Assembly: GCA_021161465.1 (NCBI GenBank)
Contig: JAGHAM010000036.1
Location: 1-64,000, forward strand
DNA from: Candidatus Iainarchaeum sp.
GTDB lineage: Archaea > B1Sed10-29 > WALL01 > JAGHAM01
DNA: 64,000 bases
Direction of reading: 5' to 3'
Made by a program: the position numbers and the translations under genes. This document shows, in pieces, positions 54,463 to 63,239 of this stretch (position 1 is its first letter; every line of letters starts with the position of its first letter). Under the pieces are notes generated by a model. That model saw nothing but the letters and a program-made list of their open reading frames with translations. It was not told where the DNA came from and searched no databases.

Positions 54463-55155
54463 ATGGAAGTTGGAAAAGTTGTGCCTCAAGATTTTCACAT
54501 ATGGGAAGGCCATGCCTCTTTTGTGATATTCACTATAGGGTGCAATATGCAATGCCCTTACTGTTTTGTTCCTGATTTGGTGAGACACAGGGTGTCCAAG
54601 CTGGACTGGTTTCCCAAGTTGAGGCCTGTGATACACTCAATTGACAGTGTGGTTATAACTGGTGGCGAGCCGCTTATGCAGAAATATCTACCGGTGGTTT
54701 GCAAGAAGCTGAAGCTTGAAGGACTGAAGGTGAGGATAGAGACAAATGGCTCTAAGCCTGATGTTCTTAAATCCTTGATAAGGATGAAGGTGATTGACAG
54801 TGTTGCCCTTGATGTTAAGGCACCCTTTGGTGATTACCAGGCGTTGACTAACAGTCAGGTAAGCCCGGAAAACGTTAAGAAAAGCATAGGGCTTTTGCAG
54901 GAGAGCGGCATAGAGCACGAGCTAAGGACTACCTGGAGCCCAAACTTAACTGAGGAGCAGATAGCCGAGATAGCGAAACAGTGTTCCGGCTCAACATGGG
55001 TTTTACAGGAGTTCAAGCCGGGTGGGTGCCTGGATGCATCCTATGATTCCAAAGAGCAAACCAACTATGAAAAGCTTAAGAGTTTGGCTTCTAGGGTTAC
55101 CGGCCCAGCCAGAGTGTTGATAAAAACAGGTAAAGGAGAGGAGTTGATAAGGTAA
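54463..55155 (+). CDS. radical SAM protein, anaerobic RNR-activase (NrdG) like
   Basis: A 230-residue radical SAM enzyme. The cluster motif is C27-x3-C31-x2-C34 in FTIGCNMQCPYCFVPDLVRH, followed by SVVITGGEPLMQKYLPVVCK (GGEP) and RIETNGSKPDVLKSLIRMKV. The layout matches activating enzymes of anaerobic ribonucleotide reductase, pyruvate formate-lyase and related glycyl radical enzymes (COG1180 group). No glycyl radical partner is in the window. The stop overlaps the start of the thpR gene by one base. An alternative is a stand-alone SAM enzyme of unknown substrate. Confidence 0.82.
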   Translation: MEVGKVVPQDFHIWEGHASFVIFTIGCNMQCPYCFVPDLVRHRVSKLDWFPKLRPVIHSIDSVVITGGEPLMQKYLPVVCKKLKLEGLKVRIETNGSKPDVLKSLIRMKVIDSVALDVKAPFGDYQALTNSQVSPENVKKSIGLLQESGIEHELRTTWSPNLTEEQIAEIAKQCSGSTWVLQEFKPGGCLDASYDSKEQTNYEKLKSLASRVTGPARVLIKTGKGEELIR

Positions 55156-55658
55156 TGCGATGTTTCATAGGGGTTCCTTTAACAGACAATGTCAGGAAAG
55201 GCCTCTCTGAAATGCAGAAGAGGCTAAAGCACTCTTCCACAAAGATGAAGCTAGTCGAGCCGGAGAATCTACACATAACTTTAAGGTTCCTTGGTGAGAT
55301 TGCTGATGTGGAAGTAGCCAAACCCTTGCTGGAGGGCATATCCATTAAAAAGTTTCATGTTCAATTTACCCACATTGGCGCATTCCCTAGCAGGGATTAT
55401 ATACGTGTCGTTTGGGCTGGCGTTGGCCAGGGGAGGGATGAGTTAGTTGAACTTTACAAGGCAGTTGGCGGGAAAAATAGCCTCGAGCCGCATGTAACCT
55501 TAGCTCGTGTGAAAACTAAACCCGATGCGCTGCTGTTGGAGATGTTAGATGAAAAATTAGATTTATCTATGGATGCTGAGAGGGTGCAGCTAATCGAGAG
55601 CAAGTTAACCCCAACTGGCCCAATATACTCAAAGGTGTTTGAAGTTGAATTTGACTAA
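55155..55658 (+). CDS. thpR: RNA 2',3'-cyclic phosphodiesterase / 2'-5' ligase ThpR
   Basis: A 167-residue 2H phosphoesterase. The two HxTx motifs are LHITLRFLGE (His 40, Thr 42) and PHVTLARVKT (His 113, Thr 115). It opens RCFIGVPLTDNVRKGLSEMQ. In archaea this enzyme hydrolyses or ligates 2',3'-cyclic phosphate RNA ends, such as tRNA halves; RtcA (34347-35351) makes such ends. Its last codons overlap the start of the next gene. Confidence 0.93.
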   Translation: MRCFIGVPLTDNVRKGLSEMQKRLKHSSTKMKLVEPENLHITLRFLGEIADVEVAKPLLEGISIKKFHVQFTHIGAFPSRDYIRVVWAGVGQGRDELVELYKAVGGKNSLEPHVTLARVKTKPDALLLEMLDEKLDLSMDAERVQLIESKLTPTGPIYSKVFEVEFD

Positions 55659-57171
55659 ACTGGCTGTAGCGATGTTGTTAATCTGTGCGACCTCATCAGC
55701 CCTTACCATGCTCGGGAAAACACCAAACGGAACCATGCTGCTCGCGAACAAGAACTATGTAGTGGAGATGGATCCAGCCAACAATACGCTTAACATCAAT
55801 AACATTATCTCGGTTTATATGTTCCCAAAAGGCAGGATTCTTGGTACTGATATAAAGCCACTGGAGCCATCCTTTGGAGACATACATACTGGAGAGCAGG
55901 TTGAAAGGTATATTGTGGAATACCCCCCCTCAATCGCAAAGAATGTTTACATATCATCAAAAATAAACTTTGAGGATAAGTTCATACGACAGGAGATAAC
56001 AATTGAAAACACTCAGAGCAGCAAACTTGATATAACCCTAAGACTTTCCCAGCAAAAGAACAGGAGCTACTACGTATTCGCGCCGTTCACAAATAATCCC
56101 CTTATGAACCATATGTGGATTTCTCCAAGTTTTAATCAGGAGAAGGGATTGGGCCTAGCAGTTTATTTCGATTCTGAGAATCCAACTTACTCTCAGACAG
56201 GAGAGGTAAGCCGTGTGGATAACTCTGGTGGCCTTTTGAATTGGAGGCTGTCTGTACCAGCCGGTGAAACAAGGACTATTATAGTTAAGTACATCCTAGG
56301 TTATGTTGCAGATTCAACACTTCTAAGGTCGCATGCATTTAAAATCCCCTCTACAAAACAGCACCTGCTTGATACAGAAACTGATGCATTGTTCAGCTTC
56401 AAGAACGATGATGCACTCTCATCAATGCTCGATGGAATAAACGGTAAGAATCCCGGGGAAGTCTTTGATGAAACAAAGAGGGCTATGGGCCAGATTATGA
56501 ATTCACCTGTGGAGGCAACTGTCTTAACAACAAACGTAAATTTCCAGGAGCTTGTCAGCAAACAGCAGCTTAATAGCCTGGAAAAGGCTTTGCTATTCAG
56601 GAAGCTCATTGAGGAGAAGGGCATCCCTGCTGAGCTTAACATAGGGATTAAAGGCGGGAGTTATTATGCGTGGGTCAAGGCATACCCAACCATAGAGCCT
56701 CTTGTTTACGACCCGGCTGGTGGCATGTCCGCTAGCAGGGAAATATACTCTGACCCTACCCCCATCTATTGCAACTCAAACATTGGTAGCTGCAATTGGG
56801 CGGGTAGCATAAAGACAGATGTTGTGTGTATACTTAACCTTTGTTCTTCAGTTTATCTGCTGTCTGCTGTAATACTCATACTCATAATCGCTCTGTTCTT
56901 ATTGCTGCAATACAAGGCGAATGCCCTGTACAAAGTGCTTGGCAAGAAGAAGACAGGACAGGACATATCACAGATTGATGGCAGCTACATGGTATTGAAT
57001 GAGAACTTCACACCCGACAATCCACTTGAAGATGCTGTGCTAAAAGAGATAAAGTCAACCATGGGTTCTGTTAAGCTTAGTGACTATACAAGAAAGACTG
57101 GGTTCTCCAGTTTTCTGATTGCTGCAGCCATCGAAAGTCTTATGGAAAAGAAAGTCATAAAAAAGCTTTAA
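55645..57171 (+). CDS. membrane-anchored protein with a degenerate transglutaminase-like domain and cytoplasmic winged helix
   Basis: A 508-residue protein starting at TTG 55645 (GGTG seven bases before; TTG 55639 also possible). Signal or anchor residues 1-20; an extracellular beta-rich domain (about 25-240); then LNSLEKALLFRKLIEEKGIP, AELNIGIKGGSYYAWVKAYP and PLVYDPAGG (about 305-375), which align with the Cys-His-Asp motifs of transglutaminases. The Cys position is Ser, and the HAW position is YAW, so catalysis is unlikely. A transmembrane helix (VYLLSAVILILIIALFLLLQ, about 400-420) is followed by a cytoplasmic winged helix (LEDAVLKEIKSTMGSVKLSD, RKTGFSSFLIAAAIESLMEK). This layout suggests a sensor that acts directly on DNA. 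Confidence 0.75.
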   Translation: MNLTKLAVAMLLICATSSALTMLGKTPNGTMLLANKNYVVEMDPANNTLNINNIISVYMFPKGRILGTDIKPLEPSFGDIHTGEQVERYIVEYPPSIAKNVYISSKINFEDKFIRQEITIENTQSSKLDITLRLSQQKNRSYYVFAPFTNNPLMNHMWISPSFNQEKGLGLAVYFDSENPTYSQTGEVSRVDNSGGLLNWRLSVPAGETRTIIVKYILGYVADSTLLRSHAFKIPSTKQHLLDTETDALFSFKNDDALSSMLDGINGKNPGEVFDETKRAMGQIMNSPVEATVLTTNVNFQELVSKQQLNSLEKALLFRKLIEEKGIPAELNIGIKGGSYYAWVKAYPTIEPLVYDPAGGMSASREIYSDPTPIYCNSNIGSCNWAGSIKTDVVCILNLCSSVYLLSAVILILIIALFLLLQYKANALYKVLGKKKTGQDISQIDGSYMVLNENFTPDNPLEDAVLKEIKSTMGSVKLSDYTRKTGFSSFLIAAAIESLMEKKVIKKL

Positions 57172-58661
57172 AATGAGGCAATTTTGTTCAGGAAACTATC
57201 CTTGTCGGTGTAAAACTCGTTGGACATCCTCATGATGTCCTCATAGGACACTTTCTGTTTTTTCATCCATTCAAGTATGCCTTCTCTAAGCTTAAGCTCT
57301 TCTGTAACCTCGTTTTTAGTCATACCACAGGTAAATGCTAGTTTCTCAATGGTTTGCGATGGTAGCTGTGTCCTTGAGATGGAGTCTCTTCCTTTGTCCC
57401 ATTTGTAGATGCCGTTCAGCAATATCTGGTCACCCATCCAGCTTACCTCTGAAACCTCAGTTACTCTCCTAACAACCCGTCCACCTTCTCCTTTGAACCT
57501 GTGTTGTATCACTATGAGGTCAAGGAGGGATAGCAGCTGTTTGTGCACATTCATTGGAGGGGACTCCAACCGTAGCACTGTTTCCTTGGCATCATTTGCA
57601 TGCAATGTTCCCATCGAGCCAGAGATACCAACATCCATGGCAGTGAAGAGTGAAGTGGCTTCCTCACCGCGCACTTCCCCAACTAGTATCCTATCCGGCC
57701 TCATCCTCAACGATGCTTTGACAAGGTCGTTCATGGTTATAGTGGTCTTACTTTTGTAGTCATACGTTGCCTCTAGCTGAACCCAGTTATCCCTTGAGCC
57801 TAAATTAAGCTCGAGAGTGTCTTCTATGGTTAGGACTCTGTTGTCATAAGGTATGAAACCAGATATAGCATTTAGGGTTGTTGTTTTTCCACTACCTGCC
57901 CCACCACTTATGATTAGGTTCATTGGGCTTACCTTCATGCCTTCCACAGCAAGCCACAGGAAGGCAGCAAGCTCGGTTGATACAGTTCCAAAGTTGATTA
58001 AGTCAACTATGGAGAACGGGCGGAATGTGAATTTCCTTATGGTTAAGCTTGGGCTCACGGATGCCGGAGGAATAGCTATGTTAACCCTGGAGCCATCAGG
58101 AAGTCGGGTGTCTATCAGGGGGCTTGATCTACTCAACTCTTTTCCGCTGGAGCTTGAGATCCGGCTTAATAGCACTAAGAGTTTCTCCTGCGAGTGGAAA
58201 ACAAGATTGGTCTTGCATGGGCCCTCTTTTCTGTGTACAACCCATACTGGTCTGTCAATACCATTTACAATAATTTCTTCTAGGTGCTGGTCGTGCAGGA
58301 GAGGAGTTAATTTTCCAACACCACAGAGCATGTTTGTTACTTCCTCAACTAGGTTGTCCTTGTTTTTCGACTTTGGTAGGTATTTATTGACGAATTTGCT
58401 GACAATCTCTTTTTTCCCTTCTAGCTCGGAGGAATCAAACAGGACATCATGTATTTTCAGCTTGTTAAGCAGCTGATTTTCAATGGAATGCAGCCAAGCT
58501 CCAGCTTTTTTGTTTGATAAAAATATCTGTTCTATTTCCTCAACTGAGAATTCCTTCAGTGCCAACTTTGAAACCACATCTAAAAAGAGCTGCTCTTCGT
58601 CCGTAAATTCAGGCCTTTTAAGCAGATAATACTTCTGACCTTTTTTCTCAACTATACGCAT
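57168..58661 (-). CDS. GspE/TadA/VirB11-family secretion ATPase
   Basis: A 497-residue ATPase of the type II/IV secretion and archaeal pilus group. Residues 1-100 are an N-terminal helical domain. Then come DQHLEEIIVNGIDRPVWVVH, LIDTRLPDGSRVNIAIPPAS, LTIRKFTFRPFSIVDLINFG, Walker A GGAGSGKTTTLNAISGFIPY (near 253), NRVLTIEDTLELNLGSRDNW (Asp box), RMRPDRILVGEVRGEEATSL (Walker B) and MGTLHANDAKETVLRLESPP (His box). No membrane partner gene of the FlaJ/TadC type is next to it, so its system is elsewhere or it works alone. It overlaps the wHTH-membrane gene by four bases. Confidence 0.9.
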   Translation of the reverse strand: MRIVEKKGQKYYLLKRPEFTDEEQLFLDVVSKLALKEFSVEEIEQIFLSNKKAGAWLHSIENQLLNKLKIHDVLFDSSELEGKKEIVSKFVNKYLPKSKNKDNLVEEVTNMLCGVGKLTPLLHDQHLEEIIVNGIDRPVWVVHRKEGPCKTNLVFHSQEKLLVLLSRISSSSGKELSRSSPLIDTRLPDGSRVNIAIPPASVSPSLTIRKFTFRPFSIVDLINFGTVSTELAAFLWLAVEGMKVSPMNLIISGGAGSGKTTTLNAISGFIPYDNRVLTIEDTLELNLGSRDNWVQLEATYDYKSKTTITMNDLVKASLRMRPDRILVGEVRGEEATSLFTAMDVGISGSMGTLHANDAKETVLRLESPPMNVHKQLLSLLDLIVIQHRFKGEGGRVVRRVTEVSEVSWMGDQILLNGIYKWDKGRDSISRTQLPSQTIEKLAFTCGMTKNEVTEELKLREGILEWMKKQKVSYEDIMRMSNEFYTDKDSFLNKIASF

Positions 58662-58707
58662 AAATAGTAGTTCTCAGTAACTAAATAAAAGCTTAAGGGT
58701 TTGCTGG

Positions 58708-59952
58708 ATGCGTGACGATATTCTTAGAAAACTGGTACCAACTCCTAAGGAGAGGGAATTTGAGCTAGGATTGGCCAATGAGATAATCGACGAAGTGCGT
58801 GAGCATGGGCGCGATGCCATACTTGTTGGGAGCATAGCTAAGGACACATGTCTGAGGGGGGATAGGGATGTGGATATCTTTGTCTTATTCCCAAAAAACG
58901 TTCCTAGGGAGCAGCTTGAAAGGGAAGGCCTCAGCATAGGAAAGCAGGTGTGTAAGGCTTTTGGTGTGAAGCCAGAACTGAAATACGCGGAGCATCCGTA
59001 TATAAGAACAGAAATAAAAGGCTGTGATATTGATATAGTGCCTTGCTATAAAATAAAGCCAGGCGACAGGATAATTTCAGCGGTGGATAGGTCGCCATTG
59101 CATACTGAATACGTCAAGGCAAGAATTGGTGACAAAACCAAAGATGTGCGGCTGTTGAAGTACTTCTGCAAGCAGATAGGGGTTTATGGTGCCAATGTCC
59201 GGGTCAAAGGATTTAGCGGATACCTGTGCGAGTTGCTGGTGCTTAACTATGGCTCTTTTGAGAAAACCCTGCGTGCAGCATCTAGCTGGCACTACGGTGA
59301 AAAAATAGACCTTGAGAACCATGGAGAGTTGGAGTTTGATAGTCCTTTGGTTGTTATTGACCCTGTGGATTCCCAGAGGAACGTGGCTGCTGCGTTAAGT
59401 GAGGAGAACCACAGCTGGTTCATAGCAGCTGCGCGCTACTACTTAAAGTCCGGCGAAATACCAAAGAAAGTGAGGATAGGCACTCCAAGGGGAAAGCTGC
59501 TTCTGGTGGACTGGCGGATAAAGGAGAACATAGAGGAGATAGTCTGGTCACAGCTTGAGAAATTTAAGGAGCACGTTGTGAAGCATCTCAAACTGAATGG
59601 CTTTAGCGTAATAGACAGTTTCATCTGGACTGACTCTAAAGCCAGCGCGCAGATGCTTTTGGAGCTGGAGGTGTGGCAGTTACCAGAGATAGAAATGCAT
59701 TATGGCCCAGCTGTCTATGACAGGGAGCGCTCTGATAGTTTCATAGCGAAGTACAAGAAAGTTATGGTGAAAGGCAACCAGCTTGTGTCCGAGAAGAAGC
59801 GCGATTTCCATAGCGCTAGAGACCTTTTAACCAAACTTCTGAAGAAGCCCCCCGCGCACCTTGGGAAGAACTGGAAGATAGTGGAGGGCGCATCCGTGAA
59901 GCGCGCAAAGGTCTTCAAAGAATACGAGAAGAAGCTATGGAAGCTTGCGTGA
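58708..59952 (+). CDS. cca: CCA-adding tRNA nucleotidyltransferase, class I
   Basis: A 414-residue archaeal enzyme that adds or repairs CCA at tRNA 3' ends. Class I signature: LVGSIAKDTCLRGDRDVDIF (GS at 41-42; carboxylates Asp 54 and Asp 56), with the third carboxylate in IKGCDIDIVPCYKI. VRLLKYFCKQIGVYGANVRV and GFSGYLCELLVLNYGSFEKT are the central-domain motifs. As the tRNA-iMet gene in this window lacks encoded CCA, the enzyme is needed. TAAATAAAAG about 25 bases upstream suggests leaderless start. Confidence 0.95.
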   Translation: MRDDILRKLVPTPKEREFELGLANEIIDEVREHGRDAILVGSIAKDTCLRGDRDVDIFVLFPKNVPREQLEREGLSIGKQVCKAFGVKPELKYAEHPYIRTEIKGCDIDIVPCYKIKPGDRIISAVDRSPLHTEYVKARIGDKTKDVRLLKYFCKQIGVYGANVRVKGFSGYLCELLVLNYGSFEKTLRAASSWHYGEKIDLENHGELEFDSPLVVIDPVDSQRNVAAALSEENHSWFIAAARYYLKSGEIPKKVRIGTPRGKLLLVDWRIKENIEEIVWSQLEKFKEHVVKHLKLNGFSVIDSFIWTDSKASAQMLLELEVWQLPEIEMHYGPAVYDRERSDSFIAKYKKVMVKGNQLVSEKKRDFHSARDLLTKLLKKPPAHLGKNWKIVEGASVKRAKVFKEYEKKLWKLA

Positions 59953-59959
59953 TGTGTTT

Positions 59960-60736
59960 TTATGGATAGTGGGAGTACACACCTTTAGCCAATATACCTT
60001 CCCTTTTGATTATCTCTTCTATACTTGCAACCTGCTCCTCCATCCCATTTTGACTCGATAGTATCTCAAGACTCTCAGGGCTTATCTCTTTTAGCCATCT
60101 CTTGAACTTACCGCCACTGGCTCGTAGGTTCAGAAATTCAAACCAATAGTAATCTACAAAACCCTTAGTCTTTTCAACGATTTCCTCGATATGGCTTAAC
60201 CCCGGTATGATTGGGGAGATAAAAGCGTAATTTTGGATTCCTTCTTCATGCAAACTCCTTAATGTGTTTACTCTTTTTTCAATTGGCGGAGAAAGAGGCT
60301 CAATTTCTTTCTTGACTTCTTTATCAAATCCGTTCACAGTTAGTCCAACACTGATATCTTTGAATTCTTTGATTAGCTGAATGTCTCTTAGAACTAAATC
60401 TGATTTTGTTAGGATAGAAAGTTCAGTTCCTTTGTCCATAACCTCTAAAATCCTTCTTGTTAGCTCTAGTTTCTTTTCTATTGGTTGATAGGCATCGCTA
60501 ATGCTGCTCATGTAAACTTGGCCTTCAACTTTTTTTCCTTCAGCCAGTTCTGGTATATTCTCTCTGGCAACAACCCATGACCCCCACTCACCATAATCGT
60601 ACCATCTACACATGAATTTTGCATAGCAGTATTTACAAGCATGTTGGCACCCTATGTACTGGTTTATAACCCATCTAGCCCCAGGAATCTTTGTTCTGTT
60701 GAACGCTCTCTTTGCCTTTTTTATTATTAGCTTCAT
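59960..60736 (-). CDS. radical SAM protein, spore photoproduct lyase-like (COG1533)
   Basis: A 258-residue radical SAM protein. The cluster motif is C30-x3-C34-x2-C37 in QYIGCQHACKYCYAKFMC, after NRTKIPGARWVIN, as in COG1533 proteins. Then VEGQVYMSSISDAYQPIEKK, LTRRILEVMDKGTELSILTK, LVLRDIQLIKEF and FISPIIPGLSHIEEIVEKTK. Members of this group lack the DNA-repair specifics of SplB, and most have no known substrate. The start at 60736 (MKLIIKKAKRAFN) is chosen by a TATA box 28 bases upstream. Its stop is eight bases from the converging cca stop. Confidence 0.85.
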   Translation of the reverse strand: MKLIIKKAKRAFNRTKIPGARWVINQYIGCQHACKYCYAKFMCRWYDYGEWGSWVVARENIPELAEGKKVEGQVYMSSISDAYQPIEKKLELTRRILEVMDKGTELSILTKSDLVLRDIQLIKEFKDISVGLTVNGFDKEVKKEIEPLSPPIEKRVNTLRSLHEEGIQNYAFISPIIPGLSHIEEIVEKTKGFVDYYWFEFLNLRASGGKFKRWLKEISPESLEILSSQNGMEEQVASIEEIIKREGILAKGVYSHYP

Positions 60737-60759
60737 ATGCAAAATTTTGTGACGTAGCC

Positions 60760-60767
60760 TTTTTATA
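60760..60767. promoter_or_regulatory. TATA-like box between divergent radical SAM and AsnRS genes
   Basis: Minus strand TATAAAAA is 28 bases before the ATG at 60736, ideal for leaderless transcription. On the plus strand the same bases read TTTTTATA and lie about 35 bases before the AsnRS ATG at 60799. No second TATA-like box separates the genes, so one element may serve both directions. Confidence 0.5.
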
Positions 60768-60798
60768 CCGATGTTTCTAAATTCTATTTGTGAGTGAG

Positions 60799-62073
60799 AT
60801 GGCATTCAAGCACATAGCAGAAATTCCAGGATACGTTGGCAAGGAGGTCGCGCTTAGGGGATGGGTCCATCGTCATCGCGCTACCAAGAACAATGTCTTC
60901 ATAGTCCTTCGTGATTCGACAGGAGTTGTCCAGTGTGTGGTTAAAAAGGATGCTAAGTTCTTTGAAGATGCCGAGCGCGTGGGTATAGAAACTAGTATAG
61001 CTGTGAAGGGAACTGTGAAGAAAGATGAGCGCGCCCCTGGTGGGCACGAGCTTACGCTTAACAGCTTTAAGGTGGTTGGGCCGTCAGAGGAATTCCCAAT
61101 CACAAAAGACCAGAGCACGGAGTTCTTGCTGGATGTCAGGCATCTCTGGCTTCGCTCACAAAGGATGACACAGATGATGAAAGCCAGGGCATACCTGCTT
61201 GGTTATTTCAGGGACTGGTTCAAGGAGAACGGCTTCTGGGAGGTAAGCCCGCCGATACTAACAGTAACTGGCTGTGAGGGGGGCTCTACATTATTCTCCA
61301 TAGACTATTTTGGTAGAAAAGCCTATCTGTCGCAAAGCGCGCAACTGTACCTGGAGGCGATTTCCTATTCACTTGAACGAGTTTACTCCCTCACACCCTC
61401 GTTCAGGGCTGAGAAGTCGCGCACTACAAGGCATCTGATTGAATATTGGCACCTAGAGGCAGAGGAGGCGTTTGTCGATAACGAGGGAAACATGAAGATA
61501 GAGGAAGAGTTAATTTCATATGCTTGCCAGAAGCTAGCCAAGGAGCACCCGCAGATTCTAAAGTTTTTTGGTAGGGAGCCGAAAGAAATGCTAGCTGTGA
61601 AACCGCCTTTTGAAAGACTTAGCTACGACGAAATGCTCGAGGAGCTTAAGCATAAGGGCATTGACCTGCCATGGGGAGAGGACCCCGGTGCAAAAGAGGA
61701 AAAAGCGTTAACCATGGACAGGAAGAAACCCCTTTTTGTCTACAACTATCCACGTGGTGCTAAGGCCTTCTATATGAAAAAGGCTGATGAGAAGCATGTG
61801 GCATGCGCGGACTTGCTTGCCCCAGAAGGTCACGGCGAGATAATTGGCGGCAGTGAGCGCATATGGGATTTGAAAGAACTGCTTCAGTCCATAAAGGAGT
61901 TTGGTTTGAATCCAAAGGACTATGAGTGGTACGTAGACCTAAGACGGTATGGCTCTGTCCCGCACTCTGGCTTCGGGCTTGGTGTCGAAAGAACTCTAAA
62001 ATGGATACTCAAGCTGGAGCACATACGTGATGCAGTGCCGTTCCCAAGGACCATAAACAGGGTTTATCCGTGA
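60799..62073 (+). CDS. asnS: asparaginyl-tRNA synthetase
   Basis: A 424-residue class IIb synthetase. The OB-fold anticodon domain is AFKHIAEIPGYVGKEVALRG, WVHRHRATKNNVFIVLRDST. Motif 2: SPSFRAEKSRTTRHLIEYWH; motif 3: SVPHSGFGLGVERTLKWILK. The closing EWYVDLRRYGSVPHSGFG and IRDAVPFPRTINRVYP fit AsnRS rather than archaeal AspRS (GGIGxxRL type). The ATG at 60799 follows GTGAG; GTG at 60790 is also possible. It means asparagine is charged directly on tRNA-Asn. Confidence 0.93.
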   Translation: MAFKHIAEIPGYVGKEVALRGWVHRHRATKNNVFIVLRDSTGVVQCVVKKDAKFFEDAERVGIETSIAVKGTVKKDERAPGGHELTLNSFKVVGPSEEFPITKDQSTEFLLDVRHLWLRSQRMTQMMKARAYLLGYFRDWFKENGFWEVSPPILTVTGCEGGSTLFSIDYFGRKAYLSQSAQLYLEAISYSLERVYSLTPSFRAEKSRTTRHLIEYWHLEAEEAFVDNEGNMKIEEELISYACQKLAKEHPQILKFFGREPKEMLAVKPPFERLSYDEMLEELKHKGIDLPWGEDPGAKEEKALTMDRKKPLFVYNYPRGAKAFYMKKADEKHVACADLLAPEGHGEIIGGSERIWDLKELLQSIKEFGLNPKDYEWYVDLRRYGSVPHSGFGLGVERTLKWILKLEHIRDAVPFPRTINRVYP

Positions 62074-62077
62074 GACA

Positions 62078-62302
62078 ATGCAGCTTTCTCATATCATAGG
62101 AAAATTGGTTTTCAAGAAAGAGGAAGGTTTTGTTGAGCTAACGTATAGGGGCGCGCCTGGTAACATAAAGAAGATAGCGCTGGCGCGCATAACCAGGGTC
62201 GCTCACGGATATTTTTATCTGGACAGTGGTTCTGCAATACCTTTGCACAGGATAGTGAGAGTTAGCAGTGAGGGGAAAGTGCTTTGGGAGAAATCCCCCT
62301 AG
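62078..62302 (+). CDS. DUF504/UPF0248 family protein
   Basis: A 74-residue protein typical of the archaeal UPF0248 family: ELTYRGAPGNIKKIALARIT matches the family's RGAP motif, and SAIPLHRIVRVSSEGKVLWE is the closing IPxHRIxxI-x-GxVxWx pattern. These proteins are often next to RNA-processing genes, but their function is unknown. It follows asnS by four bases and is probably cotranscribed. Its stop overlaps the converging gene. Confidence 0.9.
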   Translation: MQLSHIIGKLVFKKEEGFVELTYRGAPGNIKKIALARITRVAHGYFYLDSGSAIPLHRIVRVSSEGKVLWEKSP

Positions 62303-63186
62303 TCTTCTAGAAGCTTCTTTATCTCCTGTATCTGGTAAAGTGCGTCCTGCATAGATTCCTTTTCTTCTGGGGTGCTGGCGTTATTAACACCCGACTTCAG
62401 GACCTGTTCATGTTTTTCTATCCCCATTTTTTGTGGAGCTTCCTCAGCCGACTTAAGCTTCTCCAGAGCTTCAAGTGATTTCTCCAGTTCTTCTATCGGC
62501 TCCACTTCTTTAGCTCTTGGCTTTGCCCCTGGTGGTGCTGGTGGGGTCTTTGGCAAGCTTATGAACTCCCTTGACCTGCTTTCTATCTTCTGCACGTCAA
62601 CACCTCTTGCTTCCAAGACTTCTTTGCGTATGTTTTTTATAAGTGATTTGGTGCCGTTTTGCACCTCTCCTAATTTACCCTCACCAACCCGTTGATGGGA
62701 AACACCATGCCAGTCCTTCACAAATAGATTTAATTTGTATTTTCCTTTCGCGATTTCATAGGACTCCTCAATAGTATATTTATCGCTTTTTCCCCTCATG
62801 TAAAACCCATACCAACCAGAGGGAGCATCACTTTTCTGGCCATGTTTGTGGAGCACCCCGCTGAAGAGGAGTATTGGGGGCTTGAAATTGATTGATATCT
62901 CGGATTCCTTCAAATCAAACTCTTTATAGGTGCGTTTTAGTGCGCCCATAACTCTAAAAACAACGTTCAGGTAACCATAGAATCTTAGGAAAGCAATTGC
63001 TGCACACATTAATGAAACCGTTGGAACAACTACGAGCACAACAGGAAACGCTACAATTTGGAGAGTTATCAAGGTTATATTGAATACGGCGGCGAGTAAG
63101 AAGAACAACGTTAAGAGGTCGCTTATTATGATGTTTACTAGTAAGGTTTCAAACTTTGATGGACTAACCTTTAGGGTAATCTGCAT
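62299..63186 (-). CDS. hypothetical membrane protein with a long disordered C-terminus
   Basis: A 295-residue protein. Two hydrophobic helices in residues 15-75 (IIISDLLTLFFLLAAVFNIT; ALPVVLVVVPTVSL-type segment) are followed by a beta-rich domain of about 120 residues (SEISINFKPPILLFSGVLHK; APSGWYGFYMRGKSDKYTIE) and a charged, proline-rich tail (LPKTPPAPPGAKPRAKEVEP, then EELEKSLEALEKLKSAEEAP) with a final helix. No family is recognised. TATA-like sequence and a near-leaderless start are seen upstream. It converges on the UPF0248 gene with a four-base overlap. Confidence 0.6.
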   Translation of the reverse strand: MQITLKVSPSKFETLLVNIIISDLLTLFFLLAAVFNITLITLQIVAFPVVLVVVPTVSLMCAAIAFLRFYGYLNVVFRVMGALKRTYKEFDLKESEISINFKPPILLFSGVLHKHGQKSDAPSGWYGFYMRGKSDKYTIEESYEIAKGKYKLNLFVKDWHGVSHQRVGEGKLGEVQNGTKSLIKNIRKEVLEARGVDVQKIESRSREFISLPKTPPAPPGAKPRAKEVEPIEELEKSLEALEKLKSAEEAPQKMGIEKHEQVLKSGVNNASTPEEKESMQDALYQIQEIKKLLED

Positions 63187-63239
63187 ATACGAGAAATAGA
63201 AAATATAACTATAAAAACCTTTGTAGCCAAAATGAACTC

